64,000 bases of DNA from Burkholderia metallica (lineage in GTDB: Bacteria > Pseudomonadota > Gammaproteobacteria > Burkholderiales > Burkholderiaceae), in NCBI RefSeq assembly GCF_902832845.1, contig NZ_CADFDB010000004.1, forward strand, positions 248,001 through 312,000, given 5' to 3'. Of this stretch, positions 44,858-53,913 are shown one piece after another. The notes under the pieces were generated by a model. It saw only the letters and a list, made by a program, of their open reading frames with translations. It ran no database searches and was not told the DNA's origin. Position numbers and translations under genes: made by a program. How positions within the stretch are numbered: the first letter of the stretch is position 1; the number at the start of each line of letters is the position of its first letter.

Positions 44858-45454
44858 ATGTTCGAAGCCTTTTCCGTTTCCCTGTTCCGTCGCGTTGCCG
44901 CCGATCTGCGGCGCGCGAACCGGCCGTCGCCGCGCTGGCGGCCGGCCGGCTTCACGCTGATCGAACTGATGATCGTGCTGGCGATCGTCGGCGTGATCGC
45001 GGCCTATGCCATTCCCGCGTATCAGGATTACCTCGCGCGCTCGCGGGTCGGCGAGGGGCTCGCGCTCGCGTCGTCCGCGCGGCTTGCCGTCGCCGACAAC
45101 GCCGCGAGCGGCGCGAGCCTCGACGGCGGCTACAGCCCGCCGGCCGCGACCCGCAACGTCCAATCCGTCGCGATCGACGGTGAGACCGGCCAGATCACGG
45201 TCACCTTCACCGCGCGCGTTACTGCGGCCAACGCCAATACGCTGGTGCTCGTGCCGTCCGCGCCCGACAAGGCCGACGCGCCCACTGCGCGCGTGGCGCT
45301 CAAAAAGGGCGCGATGCAGGCCGGTGCGATCGCGTGGGAGTGCTTCGCCGCCGGCAAGGAGGCGTCGTCGCTGCCGGCGCCGGGCGCCGGGCCGCTGCCG
45401 GCTGACGCCGCGACGCTGCCTGCGAAGTACGCGCCGGCCGAGTGCCGTGCGTAA
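44858..45454 (+). CDS. Type IV pilin-like protein with long leader
   Basis: 198 aa. The prepilin signature is at [20 protein letters not shown]: cleavage would be after Gly31, with Phe32 and the conserved Glu36, then a hydrophobic helix. The 31-residue basic leader is much longer than the 5-10 residues usual in type IVa pilins, and no alternative ATG shortens it. Two Cys near the C terminus (WECFAAG and AECRA) can form the usual disulphide loop. The mature domain is Ala/Pro/Thr-rich, a possible O-glycosylation target. The PglL gene follows after 162 bases. Confidence 0.85.
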   Translation: MFEAFSVSLFRRVAADLRRANRPSPRWRPAGFTLIELMIVLAIVGVIAAYAIPAYQDYLARSRVGEGLALASSARLAVADNAASGASLDGGYSPPAATRNVQSVAIDGETGQITVTFTARVTAANANTLVLVPSAPDKADAPTARVALKKGAMQAGAIAWECFAAGKEASSLPAPGAGPLPADAATLPAKYAPAECRA

Positions 45455-45616
45455 TGTGCGGGATCGGAACGGTGGCGCAGCCGTGCGGTGCGGGCAGCCC
45501 GCCTGCCGCTTCAGCCGGCCGGGGCGGCTGTGCCGCGTCGGGTCGCGGCGCGACGGCCCCGCACAGAGCGAGGAAAGTTTTGTATAGTGCGCCGGTTGCT
45601 GACATCCGGTTCGCTC

Positions 45617-47395
45617 ATGCCTTCTACTTTTTCCCGTTCGTTGCCGCTCATTGCGCTGGCTGTCGCCCTGATTGTGCCGTATGCGATCACGAATCACACG
45701 TATCCGATTCCGACCTTCTATTCCGAGTTTTCCGCGCTGGTGCTGTATCTGCTGGTGGGGGTGTCCGTCGTGCTGCTCGCGCGCACGGGTCGCCCGACCG
45801 AGCCGTTCGCCGCGCCGGCCGCGTTCGTCGCGCCGCTCGGGTTCGCGGCGGTGCTCATCGCGCAGGTCGCGCTGATCCCGCTGAAAGTGCCGTCGATGAA
45901 CTGGCTGGCGGTCGGCTATCTTGCCGCCGCACTGGTCGCGATGCAGGCCGGCTATGCGCTCGCGCGCGACGGGCTGACCGAGGCCGTGTCGCGGATGATG
46001 GCCGGCGCGCTGCTCGTCGGCGGCGTGTTCGCGGTCGGCACCCAGATCGTGCAGTTGTTCCACCTCGAGTCGGCGCTGTCGCCGTTCGTCGTGATCTACA
46101 ACGTCGCGGTCGATCGCCGCCCGTACGGCAACATGGCGCAGGCGAACCATCTGGCCAGCTACATCGCGTTCGCGCTCGCGGGTGCGCTGTATCTCGTGCA
46201 GACGCGCCGGCTCGCGGTATGGGCGTGGTTCGCGCTGTCGATCGTGCTGTCGGTCGGTCTCGCGCTGACGGTGTCGCGCGGCCCGTGGCTGCAGGTCGCG
46301 GTGATGGTCGTCGCGGGCTTCTGGATGGCGTGGCTCGAGTCGCGCCGCGCGCCGGGCAATAAGCGTGCGTGGCTGATTCCGGTCGTGCTGGCGGTGGCGT
46401 TCGTCGCGGTGAACGTCGCGGTGCGCTGGGCCAATGTGCACTACCACCTGAATCTCGCGGAATCCGCGGCCGACCGGATGCGCGACGCGGGGCAGATCGC
46501 ACCGCGCCTCGCGCTGTGGAAGTACGGGCTCGCGATGTTCCGCGAGCATCCGCTGCTCGGCGTCGGCTGGGGCGAGTTCCCGTCGCACCAGTTCGCGCTC
46601 GTGCGCACGCTCGGCGGTGTCGAGATCGCGAACAACTCGCACGACATCTTCATCGACCTGCTCGCGAAGTCCGGCCTCGTCGGCCTGGGCGTGCTCGTCG
46701 TCGCGCTCGTGACCTGGTTCGTGCGTGCGGTGCGCGCGCCGCAGTCGAGCATGCGCGTGTTCGGTTTCGCGCTGATCGGCATCCTGCTGATGCATGCGCT
46801 GGTCGAGTATCCGCAGCAGTACATGTTCTTCCTGTTGCCGGCGATGTTCGTGATCGGGCTGCTCGAAGTGAAGCCGCTGCGCATCCTGCCGGGGCGGGCC
46901 GCCTTCGGGCTGTTCGCGGTACTGTCGGTCGGCGGCGTGCTGGCGGCGGTGCCCGTGCTGCGCGACTACCAGCGCGCGGAAGTGCTGTATTACGGCAGCG
47001 ATCCGGCCGCGCAGTACCGCGATGCGCCGTCGCTGCTGTTCGGCGCGTGGGGCGATTACGGCGCGGCCACGCTGCTCGCGATTTCGCCGGACGACCTGCC
47101 GGTCAAGCTCGCCGCGCACGAGCGCGCGATCGCGCTGCTGCCGGGCGAGACGGTGCTGCGCCGCTATGCGGTGCTGCAGGCGCTGGCCGGACGTGAAGCC
47201 GATGCGTTCGACACCGTCGCGCGCCTGCACGTGTTTGCAAAGGAGTTGAAGGACTGGCCGCAACAACTGGCGGCGCTGTACAAGCTGTGCGACCAGCAGC
47301 CGGCGTTGAAGACGTTCAAGGCGGCGGTCGTCGCGAAATACGGCGAAGTGCCGGCCGATGCAGCCGACGACGAGGACGACGACGATTCGGATTGA
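45617..47395 (+). CDS. pglL: O-antigen ligase-like O-oligosaccharyltransferase PglL
   Basis: 592 aa with about twelve membrane helices and a large periplasmic loop. The Wzy_C/PglL signatures include YGNMAQANHLASYIAFALA, FREHPLLGVGWGEFPSHQF and NNSHDIFIDLLAKSGLVGLG with its conserved His. A C-terminal soluble tail with TPR-like helices follows. Next to a pilin gene, and from memory at the same place as the B. cenocepacia general O-glycosylation ligase, PglL is the best call: it moves a lipid-linked glycan to Ser/Thr of periplasmic proteins. A possible -10, TATAGT, lies near 45583. Confidence 0.85.
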   Translation: MPSTFSRSLPLIALAVALIVPYAITNHTYPIPTFYSEFSALVLYLLVGVSVVLLARTGRPTEPFAAPAAFVAPLGFAAVLIAQVALIPLKVPSMNWLAVGYLAAALVAMQAGYALARDGLTEAVSRMMAGALLVGGVFAVGTQIVQLFHLESALSPFVVIYNVAVDRRPYGNMAQANHLASYIAFALAGALYLVQTRRLAVWAWFALSIVLSVGLALTVSRGPWLQVAVMVVAGFWMAWLESRRAPGNKRAWLIPVVLAVAFVAVNVAVRWANVHYHLNLAESAADRMRDAGQIAPRLALWKYGLAMFREHPLLGVGWGEFPSHQFALVRTLGGVEIANNSHDIFIDLLAKSGLVGLGVLVVALVTWFVRAVRAPQSSMRVFGFALIGILLMHALVEYPQQYMFFLLPAMFVIGLLEVKPLRILPGRAAFGLFAVLSVGGVLAAVPVLRDYQRAEVLYYGSDPAAQYRDAPSLLFGAWGDYGAATLLAISPDDLPVKLAAHERAIALLPGETVLRRYAVLQALAGREADAFDTVARLHVFAKELKDWPQQLAALYKLCDQQPALKTFKAAVVAKYGEVPADAADDEDDDDSD

Positions 47396-47859
47396 TGCGC
47401 GCAGCGCTTGCCGGAACGGGGAATTCCGGCAGGTGCCGCGACGTGGGGAAGCAGCGGCGCGAGCGGGGCGCAAGCGCGCCGCGCGACTCCGGTGAATCCC
47501 GCGAACCCGGCGACCTGTCGATTACCCCGCGGATTACACGCATTCCGCCCCAAGACGCGGCAATTCGCGTCAACCATTGTCAAATTGCCGCCGCCGGGCG
47601 GGTCGTGCGTGCACAATGCGCGAAAGCGCCTGCCTGCCGGCCCGCATGGCGACCGGGCAGACGCAAACACGGGCGGCACCCCGTTCATCCGGGAGGTCCG
47701 CCACGCAGGATCGCGGCCGAACATCGATCGGCCGTGCGGCCGTAACGGGGCGCCGGTCCGATGGCCGCGGCGCGGCGTGATGCATGCGATGCGGCCGGGC
47801 GACGTTGCCCGGTGCGCGGCGCGTGCGTCGGAAACAGTGCTGAAGAACGATATTCGACC
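47396..47859. other. Intergenic region, no gene recognised
   Basis: 464 bases between pglL and the small lipoprotein gene. No frame looks coding, and no RNA structure stands out apart from scattered GC-rich inverted repeats. The promoter of the lipoprotein gene should lie near its right end. Confidence 0.35.
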
Positions 47860-48210
47860 ATGGCCATTCGCTCGACCTACCTGATCCTGCCCGCTGTCGC
47901 GATGCTGTTTTCCGGCTGCGCGATGCTGTCGTCGTCGCAGGAAAGCAAGCTGACCTGCCACATTCCGCGCGCCGTCTATCCGGATACCGCGAAACCGCTC
48001 ACGCGCCAGGCGACCGTGCTCGTGCGTGCGCTGATGACGACGTCCGGCGAAGCGCAGAACGTCACCGTGACGACGAGCAGCCGCAATGCGGCGGCCGACC
48101 GCGCGGCCGTCGACGCGATGACGCACGCGACCTGCGCGCAGACGGGCGCGACCGCGAACCCGTTCCTGCTGACGCAACCGTTCGTGTTCGAGCCGCAGCG
48201 CGGCCAGTGA
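47860..48210 (+). CDS. Small lipoprotein with TonB C-terminal-like domain
   Basis: 116 aa. The signal peptide ends in a lipobox, AMLFSGC, at about 16-22, so the mature protein is lipid-anchored. The rest, RQATVLVRALMTTSGEAQNV followed by TVTTSSRNAAADRAAVDAM, looks like the TonB C-terminal fold (strand-strand-helix with SSG-like turn). It probably sits in the outer membrane as a small scaffold. No partner is obvious. Confidence 0.65.
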   Translation: MAIRSTYLILPAVAMLFSGCAMLSSSQESKLTCHIPRAVYPDTAKPLTRQATVLVRALMTTSGEAQNVTVTTSSRNAAADRAAVDAMTHATCAQTGATANPFLLTQPFVFEPQRGQ

Positions 48211-48333
48211 TGCGCGAGCAGCGCGGCCTGCGCGCGGCCCGCCCGTGCGGGCTTCGTTTGCTGCCGGCCGCTTCGTCGTACATCGTCCGCCACAGTCGAT
48301 GCGCGCGGCCGTCGGAGCGCACGCGCCCGGCGT

Positions 48334-49536
48334 TCAGCGCCGCGGCATCAGGTTCGCGCCGCGGCAGGCCGGCTCGGCCGTCGCGCTCAGCCCGAGCAGC
48401 GTGAACCCGTTGCGTTCCTGACGAATCAGCGCGTAGTGCCGCGCGACCGTTTCCCCGGTGTTGCCCGTCAGGTCGAGTTCGACCTGAAAGCGGTCCTTGC
48501 TGTCCGAGCAGCTCCGCACCGGGCCGTACTCAAACCCGATATCGGTCGCCTTGCTGGCCTTGTCGAACGCCTGCCGGCCTTTGAGCGCGGCCGCGGCGGC
48601 GGCGGGCTCGCTCCATTCGCGCGCCAGCGCATCGTCCACCTTCAGCCATTCGTCGACGAAATCGCGGCCGTTGAGCGCAACAGGCTGCACACGCTGCACG
48701 GTGGCGCCGTCGACGCGGTAGCGGAAGATGCCCGGCCGCGTCATCACTTCGCTGTCTTTCGAGCCGACCGTCGTGCGTATCTCGAAGCCGTCGGAGCGTA
48801 CCTTGAACCGGATCGCGTCGTCGTCGAGCACGTAGCCGTGTTCGGTATGAAACAGCGTGCGTTGCGCGGTCGAGCCGTTTGCCGGTGCAAGAACGTCCGC
48901 GCCGAACCGGCTCCAGCGCGACGAGCACCACGGCGTGCCGTGGACGACCGCGACCTGCCCGCCGGGCAGCGCCGAGAACCAGAAGCCACCGCCGTAGGCG
49001 CCGCCGATGTCCTTGTAATCGTCGGCCTGCCAGCGCAGCACGCGTCGCCAGCCGCCGTTTTCCCATGCGTAAGCGGTCAGCACGTTGTCGTCGCCGCACG
49101 CGATGTCGAAACCGGCGCGCACGAAGAGCAACGGGCGCGACGTGCCGCCGCGTTCGACGTCGACGTCCGGATTGCGGCCGAACGCCGATTCGCCGTTTTT
49201 CGGCTGGGCAGGGTGGGCCGGCACGCCGAGCGCGGTCGCGAGCGTGCGTTTCAGTGCGGCCGGATCGACCTGTTCGCCGCTGCACGCGAGCCGCGCGTCG
49301 ATTGCGCCGACGAGCGCCTGCTTGTACGCACGAAGCGCGTCGCGTAGCGGCGGCGAAACGTCGACGTTGCCGCCGCCGTCGCCTTGAGGATTGCGGACCT
49401 GCTGGACGTGATGCTGCGCGTCGATGGCCGCGTGCGCCGCGGTGTCGGCGGCGGGGCAGGTGCCGGCGGCGAAGGCGGCGACCGGTGCGGCGGCAATCCA
49501 CAGCGAGAGCGCGGCGTAATGCAGCGTTTTCATCAT
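48334..49536 (-). CDS. Exported protein of unknown function
   Basis: 400 aa with a signal peptide (MMKTLHYAALSLWIAAAPVA, cut near AFAAG). The mature protein has several Cys (GTCPAAD, ARLACSGEQ, FDIACGDD, TPWCSSRW, RSCSDS), enough for disulphides, and repeated beta-strand stretches such as GGFWFSALPGGQVAVVHGTP. I recognise no family. It is followed on the same strand, 31 bases upstream, by a BNR-repeat protein, and may belong to that accessory cluster. Confidence 0.6.
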   Translation of the reverse strand: MMKTLHYAALSLWIAAAPVAAFAAGTCPAADTAAHAAIDAQHHVQQVRNPQGDGGGNVDVSPPLRDALRAYKQALVGAIDARLACSGEQVDPAALKRTLATALGVPAHPAQPKNGESAFGRNPDVDVERGGTSRPLLFVRAGFDIACGDDNVLTAYAWENGGWRRVLRWQADDYKDIGGAYGGGFWFSALPGGQVAVVHGTPWCSSRWSRFGADVLAPANGSTAQRTLFHTEHGYVLDDDAIRFKVRSDGFEIRTTVGSKDSEVMTRPGIFRYRVDGATVQRVQPVALNGRDFVDEWLKVDDALAREWSEPAAAAAALKGRQAFDKASKATDIGFEYGPVRSCSDSKDRFQVELDLTGNTGETVARHYALIRQERNGFTLLGLSATAEPACRGANLMPRR

Positions 49537-49567
49537 CGAATGGTTTCTCAGGTTGTAGCGAGGGGAT

Positions 49568-50845
49568 TCAGTCTTCTGAAGCGGGGGTATTTCGCATCGG
49601 GAACGACAGCTTCTTCAGTCTCGCACCGAGCAGTGAATAGAGCGTGTTCGTATCCGGATCGAAGTACTTGCTGTGATAGATCGTCTCGTCGTCAGTCTGT
49701 TTCCAGGTCTTGCCGGCATCAGTGCTACTGAACATCCGGGCGACCGGTGGATCATCGATCGCCTGCTTGGGATCGATCGCGTACACGAGCAGCAGGCCGT
49801 CGTGGCCTACGTCGAGGCCACCCAGAATGAGCTTCTTGTCGAACGTCGCCACTTGCCGGACATGCTCGGGTTGCGCGTTCGTCCATGTGGAAAGTACGCC
49901 GGTCCGGTGTCCGCGATCCCGTGTAGCGTCGATGCGGCTCTCATTGTCGAGGCGGGACAGCACGTAAAGCGCGTAGCTCTCCGCCGTGGCAGGTGCCGAT
50001 TCGAGCCGGACGACTGTCTGGTCCGGCAGGACGGCATCCGGAACGAACGCCTGCTGATCCGGGGCGAGCCGATATATGACGCTGCGGGCAGGGGCCGTTG
50101 CCGATCGATCGACATGGTAAGCCACTCGCAGTACGCCGTCCGGGCCCAGGTTCACTCCCTCGAACTGGCGCCGGGTTTCGCCGGGGACCACCGCACCCGG
50201 CGGTGGCGCGATCTGCTTCCAGGATTCGCCGCCGTCGGATGTGCGTCGGACGGTAGGGCCCCAGCCGATCGCGTAGCCGTGCTGCGCATCGATGAAAAGG
50301 AATTGATCGATATCGTCGTGCTCGTGCCATTCGAGTCGTGACCAATGGCGGCCGCCGTCGAGCGATTTCCAGACTTGGGTTTGATGCGGGACGAGATCGT
50401 CTGCAGTGCGCGCAGACGTGTAGCTCATCCAGCTGGCACTGATCAAGTGAATGTTCCCATCGCGCGAATGCCACCATGCGGTTTTCTGGCCGGGCGCCTG
50501 AAAGTAGCGCTGCAGCCCGTGATCGATCGTGCCGCGGAAGAAATTCGCGGTTCGTCGATTCAGCGTTTCTCCCGCATTGTTCATCCACGCTTCGACGGGT
50601 TCGGCGACCATCGGTCTTTTCCACTCGCTGGCAGGCTTCAGCGTAATCACGGGATCGGAGACCGTGAGCGACATGATCGTGCTGCCATCAAGATAGAAAT
50701 CCCCACCGCCCACCGGCGGGTCCGGCCACGTGACTTCCGACGAAACGGTTTCCCATCGAGGGCCCGTGCTTTCGTACAAAAAGGCAAGCGCGGCGCTGCC
50801 GAGCGCGATGGCAGCCAGTCGCTTCAATTTGGATCGATTTCGCAT
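49568..50845 (-). CDS. Membrane-anchored BNR/sialidase-like repeat protein, copy 1
   Basis: 425 aa. A single N-terminal anchor (LKRLAAIALGSAALAFLYES) is followed by a periplasmic beta-propeller with Asp-box (BNR) repeats SxDGGxxW: SLDGGRHWSRL, TSDGGESWKQI and STDAGKTWKQT. Sialidase catalytic arginines are not evident, so it is probably a binding protein rather than an enzyme. It is clearly paralogous to the next gene (both have WETVS, LFIDAQxGYAIGWGP and YFDPxxNTLYS). It may be an immunity or adaptor protein of the decayed secretion locus, which is inference. Confidence 0.65.
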   Translation of the reverse strand: MRNRSKLKRLAAIALGSAALAFLYESTGPRWETVSSEVTWPDPPVGGGDFYLDGSTIMSLTVSDPVITLKPASEWKRPMVAEPVEAWMNNAGETLNRRTANFFRGTIDHGLQRYFQAPGQKTAWWHSRDGNIHLISASWMSYTSARTADDLVPHQTQVWKSLDGGRHWSRLEWHEHDDIDQFLFIDAQHGYAIGWGPTVRRTSDGGESWKQIAPPPGAVVPGETRRQFEGVNLGPDGVLRVAYHVDRSATAPARSVIYRLAPDQQAFVPDAVLPDQTVVRLESAPATAESYALYVLSRLDNESRIDATRDRGHRTGVLSTWTNAQPEHVRQVATFDKKLILGGLDVGHDGLLLVYAIDPKQAIDDPPVARMFSSTDAGKTWKQTDDETIYHSKYFDPDTNTLYSLLGARLKKLSFPMRNTPASED

Positions 50846-51018
50846 GGGGGCCGACGGAAGTCGAAGGACGAATTCGGGTTGGCGTTTGACTGGCCTCGCG
50901 CGCGACGGTTTTGCCTGATCACCGAACCGCGCCATTATGTTTGCTCGTGCGCTGGGTCATGTCGCGGGCTTCGTCGAGTTCTGCGGACGCAGCCCGCGCC
51001 AGGCACGTCGGGCGGCAA

Positions 51019-52248
51019 TCAGAATTGCCGCTTCCTCAGCGTGTAGGCAAACACCGAGTAGAGCGTATTCGATTCCGGGTCAAAGTAGCCGCCCTGCGAA
51101 GCCTTGTCGGTGGTCTGCTGCCACGTTTTGCCGCCGTCGGTGCTGCTGATGGTCAGGTCGATGGGCGAACCACCGCCGTTGGCGGTGTTGGGATCGGTAG
51201 CGTGGACCAGCACGACGCCGTTGCGCCCCGCGCTCAGCCCGTTGAGCGTCAAGTGGCGTTCGAATGTGTGCAACTCCCGGATGTGATCGGGGTGCTCGCT
51301 GGTCCAGGCTGAAATGACACCCGCACCGTGGCTGCCGCCGGATTCACCACTCGCGCGCGACAGTGCGTACAGGGTGTAATCTCGGGCGGGGGCCGGCGGT
51401 GATTCGAGGCCGACGACGACTTGTCCGGGCAGCACCGCTTCCTGCGTGAAGTCCTGCTGATCCCAGCCGAGCCGACTGACGATGCCGGCCGGTTGCGGAT
51501 GCTCGACGTCGGTGCTCAGATAGGCGACGCGCAATGTGCCGTCCGGGCCGAGGTTGGTACCGTCGAAAGTGCTACGCGGCTTCCCCTGGACGATCGCGCC
51601 TGGAGGCTCGTTGATTTCCTGCCACGATTGGCCACCGTCTGCCGTTCGCCAGACGCGTGGCCCCCAGCCGATCGCGTAGCCACGTTGAGCATCGATGAAC
51701 AGCAACCGGCTGATGTTATGGTCCGCCGGCCACTGGAGCTGGGACCAGTGCTGGCCGCCATCGCTCGATTTCCAGAGCTTGGTGGTCTGAGGGACCGCGC
51801 CGTCGTCGGGGCGACGCGCCTTGTAATCCATCCAGCCGGTACTGACGTACAGGACGCGCCAGTCGGGCGAGTACCACCATGACGCAGTCTGGCCCGGTTG
51901 TTGGAAGTGACGTGCAACGCTGCCGCCCAGGGTGCCGCGCAGGAAACTGACGGTGGACCGGTTCAGGCGCTCGTTCGAGTCGTCCATCCACGGTTCGGCG
52001 AACTCCGCGACGTCAGGGTTCTTCTGCTCGCTTTCCGGCTTGAACGTGAGTTCCGGTCTCGCAACCTTCAACGACATGAATTCGTTGCGTTGCACGCGAA
52101 ATGCGCCTGCGCCGTATGGCTTATCGTTGCGCATGAATTCGGTCGATACCGTTTCCCACCCTGAAGTCATTTCCGTATATCCGTAAATAGCGATCGGCAG
52201 AACAAGAACGCATCCCGCGATCAAAAGCCATCGTTTGCCATTTCGCAT
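51019..52248 (-). CDS. Membrane-anchored BNR/sialidase-like repeat protein, copy 2
   Basis: 409 aa. Anchor KRWLLIAGCVLVLPIAIYGY, then a propeller with Asp-box repeats SSDGGQHWSQL, TADGGQSWQEI and STDGGKTWQQT. Shared segments with copy 1 run the whole length, so the pair arose by tandem duplication and then diverged. It follows the unrelated fragment at 52250 by one base, which suggests co-transcription with it and a cognate role. Tandem immunity genes next to a broken VgrG locus are common, but no test is possible here. Confidence 0.65.
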   Translation of the reverse strand: MRNGKRWLLIAGCVLVLPIAIYGYTEMTSGWETVSTEFMRNDKPYGAGAFRVQRNEFMSLKVARPELTFKPESEQKNPDVAEFAEPWMDDSNERLNRSTVSFLRGTLGGSVARHFQQPGQTASWWYSPDWRVLYVSTGWMDYKARRPDDGAVPQTTKLWKSSDGGQHWSQLQWPADHNISRLLFIDAQRGYAIGWGPRVWRTADGGQSWQEINEPPGAIVQGKPRSTFDGTNLGPDGTLRVAYLSTDVEHPQPAGIVSRLGWDQQDFTQEAVLPGQVVVGLESPPAPARDYTLYALSRASGESGGSHGAGVISAWTSEHPDHIRELHTFERHLTLNGLSAGRNGVVLVHATDPNTANGGGSPIDLTISSTDGGKTWQQTTDKASQGGYFDPESNTLYSVFAYTLRKRQF

Positions 52249-52249
52249 G

Positions 52250-52699
52250 TCACTTCACCAGCAGTCTTCCGAGCGCCTTGCCGACCGGATCGTCGACATC
52301 CCATTCCTCATCGGGCGGTTTATGTCCGCATCCGATATGACGCATCATGAAGTTTCCATGCCCCGACCAGTCGGAATCCGAACTGCCGGGCTCGATCAGT
52401 TGCTCGCGCCGATGCAGGAGGCGGTGCGCTACATCGGAGTCGGTCCATGGATCCCATGAGAGGGCGAAGCCCTTGATGGTCGACCAAATGCTCGACATGC
52501 TGACCTTTTCAACCGTTTCCAGATAGGCGCCGTGAAGCGGTCGATAGTAGAACGGACAGGTGCCGACGATCCATTTCGGCGCCGGCGTTACATGCTTGTC
52601 GCAAATGTTGATCGCCACCTTCGGCCGATCCTTGTACCCCGTCGGCGTCAGCATCCCCGAGCCGGCGAGCAGCGTGCACGTACCCGTGGTGCGGCGCAT
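52250..52699 (-). CDS. Unidentified tail fused after a VgrG fragment
   Basis: Up to 149 codons from the ATG at 52699; a second ATG at 52654 would give 134. The sequence (TPTGYKDRPKVAINICDKH, then TPAPKWIVGTCPFYYRPLHG and DPVGKALGRLLVK at the end) has no family I can name. It contains Cys/His-rich turns (CDKH, MMRHIGCGH). It starts where homology to VgrG stops and in a different frame, so it may be the 3' part of an effector joined by a deletion. It may not be expressed as a proper protein. Confidence 0.45.
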   Translation of the reverse strand: MRRTTGTCTLLAGSGMLTPTGYKDRPKVAINICDKHVTPAPKWIVGTCPFYYRPLHGAYLETVEKVSMSSIWSTIKGFALSWDPWTDSDVAHRLLHRREQLIEPGSSDSDWSGHGNFMMRHIGCGHKPPDEEWDVDDPVGKALGRLLVK

Positions 52700-52942
52700 A
52701 CGACTTGCCGGCCTGCTGGATCCGCAACGTCACCGGCTGCGCGATCAGCTTCTTGGGTTCGATGTCATCGGACACCGACACGGCGTCGACCGTGAACTCG
52801 AAATGCCGCCGAGCCGGGATCGCCCCTTGACGCGATGGGGCAGGAGGACGTCTGGGCAGAGCGGCGTTTCCAGTTTGACGAGTCGTTCGTCCTGGATCGG
52901 ACCGGTCAGCAGCGCGCTTCTCAATGCTTGCGAATTCATCAC
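52656..52942 (-). pseudogene. N-terminal fragment of a type VI secretion VgrG, frameshifted
   Basis: ATG at 52942 opens LRSALLTGPIQDERLVKLET and LLPHRVKGRSRLG, the usual VgrG start. At about 52805-52808 a single-base loss shifts the frame; the other frame then continues FEFTVDAVSVSDDIEPKKL and HHGYVHAARRLG. Homology stops at about 52656, so only about 95 of some 700-900 residues remain. The rest of vgrG, and any type VI structural genes, are absent. It is a fossil of a secretion-island rearrangement. Confidence 0.8.
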
Positions 52943-53153
52943 CCGTGCTCGCTTTTTTTGTGCTGGGTCGCACGCTCTCTCTTGCGGAATTCTGCAATTT
53001 TATGAGATAAACGACTGATATCTCGAATTTGCCCTTCAACGGCATTTCAAATTTGGTCAGATCGTCGGCCTGACGAGCGAGGCGCGCACGTCATCCGGCA
53101 GGGCAATGGCAGGGCGTTAGCGGTTCTGCCCGGATCGACCGCCGCAGGGCCGC

Positions 53154-53642
53154 TCAGCCCGCGGGCTCCTCCGCCTTCCAATCCCCCGACTTCCCGCCGC
53201 GCTTCTCCCGCACGCTCACGTCGGTGATCACCATCCCGCGATCGACGGCCTTGCACATGTCGTAGACGGTCAGCAGCCCGACCTGCACGGCGGTCAGCGC
53301 TTCCATCTCGACGCCGGTCCGGCCGAACGTCTCGACCTGCACGACGCAGTGGACGCCCGGCAGCGCATCGTCGAGTTCGAAGTCGACGGCCACGCGCGTC
53401 AGCGCGAGCGGGTGGCACAGCGGAATGAGGTCGGCCGTGCGCTTGGCGCCCTGGATTGCCGCGATGCGCGCGACGCCGAGCACGTCGCCTTTCTTGGCCT
53501 TGCCGTCGCGAATCAGCGCGAACGTGGCCGGCAGCATCCGGATCGTGCCGCGTGCAATCGCGATGCGCTGGGTTTCCTGCTTGCCGCCGACGTCGACCAT
53601 GTGCGCATGGCCGGCGGCGTCGAAATGGGTGAGTCCTGACAT
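53154..53642 (-). CDS. moaC: Cyclic pyranopterin monophosphate synthase
   Basis: 162 aa. [20 protein letters not shown] opens it; [18 protein letters not shown] is the signature, [20 protein letters not shown] the core, and GGKSGDWKA the C-terminal active-site lysines. It acts after MoaA in molybdenum cofactor synthesis, converting 3',8-cH2GTP to cyclic pyranopterin monophosphate. The gene is alone and divergent from the M48 protease. Confidence 0.95.
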   Translation of the reverse strand: MSGLTHFDAAGHAHMVDVGGKQETQRIAIARGTIRMLPATFALIRDGKAKKGDVLGVARIAAIQGAKRTADLIPLCHPLALTRVAVDFELDDALPGVHCVVQVETFGRTGVEMEALTAVQVGLLTVYDMCKAVDRGMVITDVSVREKRGGKSGDWKAEEPAG

Positions 53643-53913
53643 GTGATGCTCCAGTGGAACGGCGTGCTCGCGCGAGCACGTCCGTCGATCCTGCAGGGTG
53701 ATCGGGCAGGGTGCTGAAATTACCGGTTCCCCGCGCCGATGCCACGCTTGAACGGGCGCTTATCATAGCAGCGGCGTTCACGGCGCCGGCGCGCAGATGG
53801 CGCCCATCCCGCACGGAACAGTCGCGATGTCGCCGGTACAATGACCCGAATATTCAGACCAAACGCCGCGATGCGCGCCCCGGCGCGCGGGACGGCGTCG
53901 TTTTCATCCTGCC

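Noticed and set aside
44726-47473. Leftward frame of 915 codons over pilin and pglL
   Set aside because: Antisense shadow; the plus-strand proteins have clear prepilin and Wzy_C signatures.
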